A stretch of 5,002 nucleotides of DNA, from contig DOCI01000058.1 of assembly GCA_003503535.1 (NCBI GenBank), forward strand, positions 6,440 to 11,441, read 5' to 3'. Under the pieces are notes generated by a model. That model worked only from the letters and a program-made list of their open reading frames with translations, made no database searches and was not told the origin of the DNA. This stretch comes from Planctomycetaceae bacterium. Lineage in GTDB: Bacteria; Planctomycetota; Planctomycetia; Planctomycetales; Planctomycetaceae. This document shows positions 1 through 4,953 of the stretch, piece by piece; position 1 is the first letter of the stretch, and each line of letters begins with the position of its first letter. The translations under genes were made by a program, and so were the position numbers.

Positions 1-497
1 CCAGCCAGCGGGCAGCAATCGCCGCCAATATGAAATCATTCAAGCGTGGTGAAGTTGGAAATGGTCGAAAAGTAGATCCGCAAAATTGCAGTTCTACTAA
101 AACGACAAAGGAAATTGCCGAATCCCTCGGAGTCAGTGAACGATCAATTGCGAATGCTCGATTACTTAAAGAGCGTGGCAGTGAAGAACTTCAACAGTCA
201 GTTTCTGCCGGTGAAGTCTCACTCAGCCGCGCCGTCCAGGTCGTCAAGTCAGCAGTCCCTAGGAAGAATCATCTTAAAGCTGCAAAGACTAAGTGGAGCA
301 CTAAATCAAAAGAGACCCAGCAGTCAATAAATAAGAAGACAGGCGAATTCAATATGGGCGAACAGTTCGTCCATAATGTTGCCCGCGTCGCCATCACTCA
401 ACTGGAATCAATTCCTCTCAAGAATCAGTATCGAATCAACGCACTCACTGAAGTGATGGAGTACATCGAACAGCAGATAAGCGAGGCATCGACATGA
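1..497 (+). CDS. ParB/Spo0J-like DNA-binding protein, 5'-truncated by the window edge
   Basis: The frame is open from the first complete codon (position 3), so the gene starts upstream; the ATG at 30 is internal. The first visible residues, SQRAAIAANM, match the motif that ends the first helical block of ParB/Spo0J-like proteins. About 25 residues after that Met comes a helix-turn-helix, TTKEIAESLGVSERSIANAR, followed by a segment (EELQQSVSAGEVSLSRAVQV) matching the usual ParB helix after the HTH. A Lys-rich linker and a helical C-terminus of about 45 residues complete the 164 visible residues. The family binds specific DNA sites; phage and plasmid members act in partition, transcription control or DNA-modification cassettes. 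The N-terminal nuclease/CTPase-like ParB domain would lie outside the window, so that function cannot be judged. The stop overlaps the next start (ATGA), suggesting translational coupling. Confidence 0.8.
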   Translation, partial: SQRAAIAANMKSFKRGEVGNGRKVDPQNCSSTKTTKEIAESLGVSERSIANARLLKERGSEELQQSVSAGEVSLSRAVQVVKSAVPRKNHLKAAKTKWSTKSKETQQSINKKTGEFNMGEQFVHNVARVAITQLESIPLKNQYRINALTEVMEYIEQQISEAST

Positions 498-676
498 TCA
501 AACAAACGTGTCCTATCTGTCATCAACCTGGGATCGACACAAGCGTGAAGGTCGTCAACTTCTGGAAGTGTTCACAATGTGGTCAGGCTGTCGTCCTACG
601 CGATGGTCGACTGCAACCGTGGTTGAACATCCATCAGAAACCAAAGCGTCCTATTCGATGTGGGAGGGGGTCATAA
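494..676 (+). CDS. small zinc-ribbon protein
   Basis: This 60-residue protein has two CxxC knuckles, CPIC at residues 6-9 and CSQC at 26-29, separated by 16 residues with an aromatic/hydrophobic strand (VVNFW) between. That is the arrangement of a four-Cys zinc ribbon. The C-terminus is basic (KPKRPIRCGRG), compatible with nucleic-acid binding. The start is supported by GAGG at 483-486, 7 nt upstream, and by the ATGA overlap with the ParB-like gene, so the two are probably co-translated. The precise function is unknown; small zinc ribbons near phage DNA-binding genes are often adaptors or regulators, but nothing here identifies a partner. Confidence 0.7.
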   Translation: MIKQTCPICHQPGIDTSVKVVNFWKCSQCGQAVVLRDGRLQPWLNIHQKPKRPIRCGRGS

Positions 677-825
677 TGTCTGGAGCCAGCGAACTCCTAA
701 CCTCACTTGCAATCGGAAAGATTTCTGTGGGGTATTTTGAGGGGGTGGGGTTATGGGTCCCTCTTGATGAGCTCTCGATTGCAATGGAACTCACCTCGGT
801 TTTTTTCTGCAGGAAGCAGTTTTGA
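676..825 (+). CDS. doubtful 49-residue ORF
   Basis: This ORF begins at a TAATG junction with the zinc-ribbon gene and is preceded by a purine-rich GGGAGGGGG at 662-670, which could serve as a ribosome-binding site. The product begins MSGASELLTSLAIGKISV and has a mid-region EGVGLWVPLDEL, so it is mildly hydrophobic with no recognisable domain. Against it: it is very short, its middle is a G-rich tract, and an 11-bp motif inside it recurs in the non-coding gap at 1229. The stretch may therefore be a DNA site rather than a gene. The longer reading from the ATG at 508 lies antiparallel to no evidence and overlaps the zinc-ribbon gene in another frame, so it is not preferred. Confidence 0.3.
   Translation: MSGASELLTSLAIGKISVGYFEGVGLWVPLDELSIAMELTSVFFCRKQF
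751..761 (+). repeat. 11-bp motif TTATGGGTCCC, copy 1
   Basis: The motif follows a G-rich run, GAGGGGGTGGGG at 739-750. An identical copy lies at 1229-1239, where the G-rich run comes after the motif instead. A GAGGG/CCCTC pairing (739-743 with 759-763) could form a small hairpin here. Function is unknown. Confidence 0.5.
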
Positions 826-960
826 CAGGGTGACAACGACAACAGTCGTGATAATCAGAAAACAGGCTGAATAGCCTGCAAATACAGTAGTTAAATGAAT
901 TCAATGCCTTGTTGAATGTGTAGCAAGGTGTCAACACTTTTCAGAATTGGAGAACGAACG
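826..960 (+). promoter_or_regulatory. intergenic region with small inverted repeats upstream of the 961 gene
   Basis: This 135-bp gap has no credible gene. It holds two short hairpins: ACGAC/GTCGT (836-840 and 845-849, 4-nt loop) and CAGGCT/AGCCTG (863-868 and 873-878, loop GAAT). A looser pair CCTTG/CAAGG lies at 907-911 and 924-928. GGAG at 949-952 is the ribosome-binding site of the next gene. No T-tract follows the hairpins, so they do not look like intrinsic terminators. They could be operator half-sites or mRNA structure; this is inference. Confidence 0.4.
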
Positions 961-1224
961 ATGAGTACGAAGACAGAAGCCGAGATGCGGATTCAACGCC
1001 AGGTTGATGAAGCTGTGAAGCGAGACCGCGAACGAAGCAAGGCAATCATGATGTTGGTTGAGCGTAAGCAGTTGACCAACAAGCAAGCCCGATTCCATAT
1101 CAATGAAGGCACTGACATTAACGCTGTGGTGGCCTCTATTGAGTCCAAAGCAAAGGAGGACGGATTATTCAGCGGCGAGCGTCAACCAGCGATGTCGGCG
1201 GGCTGGGGGCGCTCTCGGCAGTAG
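961..1224 (+). CDS. small charged helical protein, resembling prohead-protease C-terminal tails
   Basis: An 87-residue product. I chose the ATG at 961 because GGAG lies 8 nt upstream (949-952); the in-frame ATG at 916 would add 15 residues and lacks such a site. Residues 1-30 are strongly charged and helical (EAEMRIQRQVDEAVKRDRER). They are followed by a segment with the pattern R-x(3)-I-x(2)-L, a polar linker, then A-x(3)-I-x-x-G-T-D-x-x-A-V-x-x-I (about residues 40-60). That pattern is common at the C-terminal end of ClpP/S49-type phage prohead proteases, but no protease domain is present and no catalytic residues can be identified. It could equally be an unrelated structural or scaffold-like protein. 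It is preceded by a 135-bp gap and followed by a 100-bp gap, so it may be its own transcription unit. Confidence 0.6.
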   Translation: MSTKTEAEMRIQRQVDEAVKRDRERSKAIMMLVERKQLTNKQARFHINEGTDINAVVASIESKAKEDGLFSGERQPAMSAGWGRSRQ

Positions 1225-1324
1225 GATTTTATGGGTCCCCATTTGAGGGGGGGTAAGGCTGTGCAGGGCTACTCACCCCAGAGATTTTGTGCGTAACAAG
1301 TTTTGAAGGTAGGTTCATTCAGTC
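1225..1324 (+). promoter_or_regulatory. G-rich non-coding gap ahead of the terminase-like gene
   Basis: This 100-bp gap contains the second TTATGGGTCCC copy, then a run of seven G (within GAGGGGGGGTAAGG), and a later ACCCC that could pair with part of the G run. Weak ribosome-binding sequence (GAAGG at 1305-1309, AGG at 1311-1313) lies at its end. Sitting directly upstream of a small-terminase-like gene, it is where many phages keep their packaging (cos/pac) site; that role is inference only. Confidence 0.35.
1229..1239 (+). repeat. 11-bp motif TTATGGGTCCC, copy 2
   Basis: Identical to 751-761. Here it is followed by CATTTGAGGGGGGG, so CCCC at 1237-1240 could pair with GGGG at 1247-1250 over a 6-nt loop. 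The G-rich run is downstream in this copy and upstream in copy 1. Confidence 0.5.
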
Positions 1325-1840
1325 ATGACAAAGCAGAATCAGACGGTCAAATCGATGGCAGACGCACTTGGGATCGGCGAACGTCAGTTGTTCAAAGATT
1401 TTGAGAATGGATGCCCCCGCGATTCCGTCAAATCTGCTTTGCAATGGCGAATTGATCACAAGATTCGCTCGAATGCGATTTTGCCGAATGGCTCCCATCC
1501 CAGCGGTGGCTCGATGGCGGATCTCAAAGAGGAGATGCTTCGCGCAACGCTCGGTGTGGAACTTGGAAAGCTCGACAAAATGACATTTGAGAACCAGCAA
1601 TTGCGGGAAAAGTTCATCGAATCCGATGTCGTGGCAGCCGACCTGCTGGAATTCGGCGAGCGATTAGAAGAACGACTCTCTCGATTGGCTGATGAGATAT
1701 GCGATTTTATTCCTGCAGAATTACAGAAATCAGTTCGGAAAAAAGTCGAGGTGGGTGTCCGTCTCGCAGTCCGAGGATTCAAGAATAATACTTTTATGGA
1801 GAAATCAGAAAATGACCAAAACACTACCACTCCCCACTGA
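1325..1840 (+). CDS. helix-turn-helix protein, phage small-terminase (Nu1-like) candidate
   Basis: A 171-residue product. Residues about 7-45 form a winged-HTH-like DNA-binding head (VKSMADALGIGERQLFKDF, then GCPRDS and a helix), as in Nu1-type small terminase subunits, where the HTH recognises the packaging site. A flexible Gly/Ser/Pro linker follows (about 52-64). A long helical region comes next, with VELGKLDKMTFENQQLREKF and then LLEFGERLEERLSRLADEI plus an IPAEL motif; this order matches the oligomerisation region of Nu1/DUF1441-like proteins. In phages this protein loads the large terminase ATPase onto DNA. No large terminase follows, which weakens the assignment, and a generic excisionase-like or regulatory HTH protein remains possible. 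The ribosome-binding site is weak (AGG at 1311-1313). The 3' end overlaps the next gene by 29 nt. Confidence 0.6.
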   Translation: MTKQNQTVKSMADALGIGERQLFKDFENGCPRDSVKSALQWRIDHKIRSNAILPNGSHPSGGSMADLKEEMLRATLGVELGKLDKMTFENQQLREKFIESDVVAADLLEFGERLEERLSRLADEICDFIPAELQKSVRKKVEVGVRLAVRGFKNNTFMEKSENDQNTTTPH

Positions 1841-2390
1841 GGGGAAACGACATCAGGCATTTCGGGCAAAGCTCGAAGAACTGAAAGACCAGCGGGAACA
1901 ATTGACTATCGAGGTTGATGACGCAAAACAGCGGCGGGATGCTGGCGAAGTTGCCGACCGTTTCGTGGAACTGGCACAGGAACGACTCTCGAAATGTTCA
2001 AGAGACCTGAACGACCTGCAGCAACGATGGGCCGATGCTCCGGGGAAATGCCAGGATGAAGACCTGCGCCGCCAACGCAAGCTGGCAAAGAAGAAGGTGA
2101 CACTTCAATCTGATGAGATTGTGAAGCTCGGGAAGTTGTACCAGTCCAGTTTGGATGACCTGAAATTCCACGAGAAGAATATCGAAGCTCTCGAAAATGC
2201 AATGGCGAAGGGGCCATCGTGGAATCATGGTTTGATTATCGAGCGTGATCTCAAATCGACTCGATTCCAAGCCGATGAAGCGAAGGCGATGGCAGAACAA
2301 TACCAGCAGGCTGCACAGGCAGCAGGGCAAGAACTCGCTCGTCTTGATGGCGAAGTTGAATTAATCGATGCGGAAATCCGCGAACTTTAA
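1812..2390 (+). CDS. coiled-coil protein of unknown function
   Basis: A 192-residue product. The start at 1812 is preferred because GGAGA (1798-1802) lies 9 nt upstream; the in-frame ATG at 1692 would sit deep inside the previous gene. After a short N-terminus (MTKTLPLPTEGKR) nearly the whole chain is heptad-rich and charged: roughly residues 14-70 form one coiled coil, 80-130 a second (lysine-rich RRQRKLAKKKV near its start), and 145-192 a third ending in DAEIREL. A Pro/Gly/Trp break (KGPSWNHG, about residue 137) separates the second and third. There are no membrane segments and no enzymatic motif. Position after a small-terminase-like gene would suit a scaffold or structural role, but coiled coils are not diagnostic. 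The 29-nt overlap implies translation coupled to the upstream gene. Confidence 0.7.
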   Translation: MTKTLPLPTEGKRHQAFRAKLEELKDQREQLTIEVDDAKQRRDAGEVADRFVELAQERLSKCSRDLNDLQQRWADAPGKCQDEDLRRQRKLAKKKVTLQSDEIVKLGKLYQSSLDDLKFHEKNIEALENAMAKGPSWNHGLIIERDLKSTRFQADEAKAMAEQYQQAAQAAGQELARLDGEVELIDAEIREL

Positions 2391-2405
2391 CAAAGGAAAA
2401 TTACG

Positions 2406-2576
2406 ATGAAATGCACAGTTGGTGAAAAAGTACAGAACGGGATGTTTCATATCCGCGTCAGTCCTTACCAGAAGTTGAAATTCTTTCTGGGAGTTGAGAC
2501 CGAAGTTTCCCCAGAACATCAGAATCTTGTCCGTCCTTATTGCGACAATGGCTATCTTAAGATTGTGGAGGAATGA
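2406..2576 (+). CDS. 56-residue hypothetical protein
   Basis: This ORF runs from ATG at 2406 to TGA at 2574-2576 and has a good ribosome-binding site, AAAGGA at 2392-2397, 8 nt upstream. It lies only 15 nt after the coiled-coil gene and its stop overlaps the next start, so it is probably part of the same operon. The product looks like a small beta-rich fold: alternating hydrophobic strands (GMFHIRVSP, LKFFLGVET) and an ending PYCDNGYLKIVEE. I do not recognise the family. The size and position suit a small phage accessory or connector protein, but that is a guess. Confidence 0.65.
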   Translation: MKCTVGEKVQNGMFHIRVSPYQKLKFFLGVETEVSPEHQNLVRPYCDNGYLKIVEE

Positions 2577-2800
2577 TGCCTGAACTTATTCCTCAAGAAT
2601 TTGAATGGCTGAAAGTGTCGTGCGTTATTGATGGCAGATGGATTGATTTTTACACGCCATCAAGTGACCTGCGAATGCTGATTCGAGCGATATTCGGCGA
2701 AGATGTTTATGGGAAGCTGGAAGACGACCTACTTCGCGTCCACCGGTGTGGCGGCGAAGCGTGGAAGTCTCCCGTTCTGATGGCATTGCACGCGGAATGA
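2576..2800 (+). CDS. 74-residue hypothetical protein
   Basis: Two adjacent ATG codons (2573 and 2576) are possible starts. The second is favoured because GGAGG (2567-2571) then stands 4 nt away rather than 1. Either way it overlaps the stop of the previous gene, consistent with coupling. The product is a small mixed alpha/beta protein with aromatic residues near the N-terminus (EFEWLKVSCVIDGRWIDFY) and a helical middle (LRMLIRAIFGEDVYGKL). It contains two cysteines but no metal-binding pattern, and I do not recognise the family. It is the last gene before the hairpins and terminator at 2809-2904, so it probably ends this operon. Confidence 0.6.
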   Translation: MPELIPQEFEWLKVSCVIDGRWIDFYTPSSDLRMLIRAIFGEDVYGKLEDDLLRVHRCGGEAWKSPVLMALHAE

Positions 2801-2808
2801 TTTTTGAA

Positions 2809-2857
2809 ACATCGGCAGATGTGCCTTTTAAGATGGGGCAATTAACCTTCTGCCGAT
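2809..2857 (+). promoter_or_regulatory. two mutually exclusive hairpins before the terminator
   Basis: A long-range stem pairs ATCGGCAGA (2811-2819) with TCTGCCGAT (2849-2857), nine perfect base pairs over a 29-nt loop. A local hairpin pairs ACATC (2809-2813) with GATGT (2818-2822) over a GGCA loop. They share bases 2811-2819, so both cannot form at once. Switching between structures next to a terminator is reminiscent of an attenuator, but no ligand-binding or leader-peptide element is recognised. Confidence 0.45.
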
Positions 2858-2860
2858 TAG

Positions 2861-2904
2861 CTCTGGCGGCGGTTACCTCCTTTTTCGCCGCCAGAGTGTT
2901 TTCT
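2861..2904 (+). terminator. strong intrinsic terminator candidate
   Basis: CTCTGGCGGCG (2861-2871) and CGCCGCCAGAG (2886-2896) make an 11-bp perfect GC-rich stem with a 14-nt loop, followed by TGTTTTCT (2897-2904). The T-tract is on the + strand side only, so it would end the operon finishing at 2800. The loop is larger than usual and contains TTACCTCCTTTTT, which resembles the anti-Shine-Dalgarno end of 16S rRNA. Confidence 0.75.
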
Positions 2905-2931
2905 CTCCCCTCAATTATGAAAGTTTGAAAC

Positions 2932-3180
2932 ATGACCGAAGACCAAAAAGCCAGGCGGGAAATTCTCGACCTGCTCGGGCAAGCCGAATTGAAGTTGGCG
3001 GGTTACTCTCCGCTACTAATGCAGAATCGATTACAGCGGGCGACTGATGAAGCTATCGCAGCGGCTGACAAGATTGACGGCATTTTATCCGATGAAAGCT
3101 ACGAAACGGCTCTGGCGGCTCTGCAGGCTTGCCAGTGTATTAACCTGATTGCCCGGCTCAATGAATTGGAGGTGAAGTAA
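2932..3180 (+). CDS. 82-residue helical protein upstream of the tape measure
   Basis: The product is almost entirely helical and acidic, with two helix-rich blocks (EILDLLGQAELKLAG, then RATDEAIAAADKIDGIL) and a C-terminal helix containing two cysteines (QACQCINLIARLNELEVK). No family is recognised. It begins after the terminator at 2861-2904, with no clear Shine-Dalgarno sequence before its ATG, so its translation or promoter is unclear. Its stop overlaps the next start at TAATG (3178-3182), and the strong ribosome-binding site of the next gene lies inside its last codons. In tailed phages the position just before the tape measure often holds tail-assembly chaperones, but I see no similarity and no slippery sequence to support that. 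Confidence 0.6.
   Translation: MTEDQKARREILDLLGQAELKLAGYSPLLMQNRLQRATDEAIAAADKIDGILSDESYETALAALQACQCINLIARLNELEVK
3168..3175 (+). promoter_or_regulatory. strong Shine-Dalgarno of the tape-measure-like gene
   Basis: GGAGGTGA lies 4 nt before the ATG at 3180 and is the longest Shine-Dalgarno match I noticed in the window. It could also pair with TTACCTCC in the loop of the terminator at 2873-2880: eight pairs, one of them G-U. Confidence 0.7.
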
Positions 3181-4649
3181 TGGCGAATGCAGAATTGAAA
3201 ATTGTTGGCGACTCTGACAAAGCACAGTCAGCAATCACAGCACTGGAAAAGAAACTGGACAAGCTCCAGAACAATTTGAAACAGGTCTCTCGAAAGACCA
3301 GGGACGGCGGGCGCGAAGCACAGAAGGCATTCGGGCAAGATGGTGTTGTAGCCGTAACGCGATATGCAGCAGGTTTTGTAAGTCTCACTGCCGGACTGAG
3401 TGAAGCGACAAAGGCATTCATCGCATTTGAGAACACTAAAAAACGTTTTGCGGATCAACAACGCAATTCATCGGCAGGTCTGGCAGAACTGGCACAGTTA
3501 GCGAAAAATCCGCAACATCATGCGTCGTTGATGAAACAGGCTGACAATGCGTTTGCGTCCGGTGTGGGCAAGAATAAAGATGAGGCTGGAAATCTGATTT
3601 TTGCTCTCGAATCTGCTGGAATCGCAGAGGATAAAAGACCGCTATTTGTCAAACTTGCCGCGGCTGGTGTCGTGAAGGATTCCTCAGTTTTCGCCAAGGC
3701 ATCCGACACACTCCAGGCGAGCGTCGGCAGGGCTGAGGCTGGCAGCTATAACGATATCGCATCGAAGGCTTTTGCCGCGTCGTCATTCTCTCCAGCGACT
3801 GCCGAGGCGTTACTCGAATCGGCTGCGAAGGGTGGCGGCTCGATTTCCCGTTTGCGAATGACCGATGAGGAATTGCTGGCGGCAACTGCAGTCGCGGCGA
3901 AATCGTCCGGATCTGCTGAACAGGGTGGAACTCAGATCAATAGTTTGCTGGCTTCTCTCGAACAGGCTGGCGGGTTTGAGGGCAAGTCTCTGAAATCTGC
4001 TCTGGAGTCCATCCAGGCAATGAATATGAACGGCGAGGAACTGTTCAAGTATTTCGGACGAAAAGAATCTGTGGCCGGTTTCGATACGCTTCTAAAGAAT
4101 ATGGATCTGTTCGAGGATGCAATCTCGAACATCAATGAGGCTCAAAGAACAAACCTTGCACAGCGAAAAATCGGTCTGAACTCCCTGATACCAGAAATCG
4201 CGGCTCCCCAGGCTTTGCAGGAATCCGAGAACACACAAGCTCTTGCATTCAGTCAAAACGCAACCTACGCGAATTTTGCCGCGACGATCAGAAACAAGCG
4301 TCTGACACAAGCACAAGAATCGATGGGCGGGGCTGGCTACATCGGTGAATATATGTGGCAGACCTTAGAGAAGATGGCGTCTTATCCGATTATGGGTGAT
4401 GAGGGATTTGTTCGCAGTCAGGAATCGCGGCAATTCTTAGAAGCTGTGGACCCTGCAACGCTCAGCAGAATTCAGAATGCGAATTCTTACTATGATTCTC
4501 AGTCGAACGATAGACGGCAATCACAGGCCGGAACGATTGATGCACTTCCCGCAACTCGGCAACAGATTGACGAATCAAATCGACTGCTCAGGGAACTGGT
4601 AGGCGAGACAAAGAAGAAACCACTGCGAACCCTCAAACGGAATGAGTAG
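3180..4649 (+). CDS. short tape-measure-like protein (TP901 type)
   Basis: A 489-residue product. The N-terminus is typical of tape measures: a short beta strand (AELKIVGD) then a coiled coil (about residues 13-40). A mildly hydrophobic segment follows (about 56-84). From about 125 to 265 the order of motifs matches the TP901 tape-measure core: repeated helices around FALESAG and KLAAAGVV, a KASDTLQASVG segment, AFAASSFSPATAEALLES, then an MTDEELLAATAVAAKSSG segment (from residue 227) equivalent to the family's G-x-S-x-E-E-L-x-A motif, and GGTQINSLLASLEQ. In phages this protein sets tail length and helps DNA entry. At 489 residues it is short, and it lacks a long helical repeat region, large hydrophobic domain or peptidase domain. 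The C-terminus is polar and basic (TKKKPLRTLKRNE). The start is fixed by the TAATG overlap and GGAGGTGA. Confidence 0.7.
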   Translation: MANAELKIVGDSDKAQSAITALEKKLDKLQNNLKQVSRKTRDGGREAQKAFGQDGVVAVTRYAAGFVSLTAGLSEATKAFIAFENTKKRFADQQRNSSAGLAELAQLAKNPQHHASLMKQADNAFASGVGKNKDEAGNLIFALESAGIAEDKRPLFVKLAAAGVVKDSSVFAKASDTLQASVGRAEAGSYNDIASKAFAASSFSPATAEALLESAAKGGGSISRLRMTDEELLAATAVAAKSSGSAEQGGTQINSLLASLEQAGGFEGKSLKSALESIQAMNMNGEELFKYFGRKESVAGFDTLLKNMDLFEDAISNINEAQRTNLAQRKIGLNSLIPEIAAPQALQESENTQALAFSQNATYANFAATIRNKRLTQAQESMGGAGYIGEYMWQTLEKMASYPIMGDEGFVRSQESRQFLEAVDPATLSRIQNANSYYDSQSNDRRQSQAGTIDALPATRQQIDESNRLLRELVGETKKKPLRTLKRNE

Positions 4650-4823
4650 ATGAGAGATTCCGACAAAATCGAGTATCTGCCGACTCGCGAACAAATCCGT
4701 CAGGCGTGCCGTGAGATTCAATCAGAATGGACTCCGGGACAATGGCGGGAAAGGGCAACCGGAACGGCTAAACGGCGATATCTGGAGCCACAAGCGGCGA
4801 GGGATTTGAGCGGGGATAGGTAG
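4650..4823 (+). CDS. 57-residue basic hypothetical protein
   Basis: The ATG follows the stop of the tape-measure-like gene with no gap (TAG then ATG), so translation is probably by re-initiation; only a weak GGA-rich sequence precedes it (4639-4646). The product has a helix from about residue 12 (REQIRQACREIQSEW) containing the pattern I-x(3)-C-x(2)-I-Q-x(2)-W-x(3)-Q-W-R-E-R, then a basic tail (AKRRYLEPQAARDL). No known fold can be assigned. It may be a small tail-associated or nucleic-acid-binding protein. Its TAG stop (4821-4823) sits exactly at the phase position where the TCA of the following array would fall, one 22-bp period before the first TCA. Confidence 0.65.
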   Translation: MRDSDKIEYLPTREQIRQACREIQSEWTPGQWRERATGTAKRRYLEPQAARDLSGDR

Positions 4824-4824
4824 C

Positions 4825-4843
4825 ACTTCGGAACTTCCGAAGT
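4825..4843. repeat. palindrome 1
   Basis: ACTTCGGAA and TTCCGAAGT: nine perfect pairs around C4834. Its centre is one base out of register with the later units (21 bp to the next centre). Confidence 0.9.
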
Positions 4844-4848
4844 CAGGG

Positions 4849-4861
4849 TCCAACGGTTGGA
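4849..4861. repeat. palindrome 2
   Basis: TCCAAC and GTTGGA: six perfect pairs around G4855, the shortest arms in the array. Its 13 bp are the exact reverse complement of the core of palindrome 7. Confidence 0.85.
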
Positions 4862-4866
4862 GGCTC

Positions 4867-4887
4867 AACTTCGTTCTAAACGAGGTT
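4867..4887. repeat. palindrome 3
   Basis: AACTTCGTT (4867-4875) and AACGAGGTT (4879-4887): nine pairs with one T-G wobble (4870 with 4884), 3-nt centre CTA. Its outer 7-base arms are the inverted copy of those of palindrome 6. Confidence 0.85.
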
Positions 4888-4888
4888 C

Positions 4889-4909
4889 AACTGCCAAACT
4901 TTGGCAGTT
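4889..4909. repeat. palindrome 4
   Basis: AACTGCCAAA and TTTGGCAGTT: ten perfect pairs around C4899. Confidence 0.9.
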
Positions 4910-4912
4910 CAG

Positions 4913-4929
4913 GTGCGTAAATTGCGCAC
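4913..4929. repeat. palindrome 5
   Basis: GTGCGTAA and TTGCGCAC: eight pairs around A4921, one being a T-G wobble on the + strand (4918 with 4924). Confidence 0.85.
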
Positions 4930-4932
4930 GTC

Positions 4933-4953
4933 AACCTCGGCAATGCCGAAGTT
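4933..4953. repeat. palindrome 6
   Basis: AACCTCGGCA and TGCCGAAGTT: ten positions around A4943 with one C/A mismatch on the + strand (4936 with 4950), which is a G-T wobble on the - strand. Its last base, T4953, is also the first of palindrome 7. Confidence 0.85.

Noticed and set aside
822..855. Promoter with TTGACA (822-827) and GATAAT (850-855)
   Set aside because: Both boxes match consensus well but are 22 bp apart; the alternative GTGACA at 830-835 leaves 14 bp. Neither spacing is normal for a sigma-70 promoter.
1692..1811. Upstream start for the coiled-coil protein
   Set aside because: It would overlap the preceding gene by about 150 nt and lacks a Shine-Dalgarno sequence, unlike the ATG at 1812.
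1456..1869. 137-codon ORF on the - strand
   Set aside because: It lies opposite two well-supported + strand genes, and its product is Ser/Arg/Phe-rich, typical of an antisense shadow.
1998..2330. 110-codon ORF on the - strand
   Set aside because: Shadow of the coiled-coil gene; no ribosome-binding site or recognisable domain.
2746..2928. 60-codon + strand ORF across the terminator
   Set aside because: It overlaps the end of the 2576-2800 gene and runs through the 11-bp terminator stem; its composition is not protein-like.
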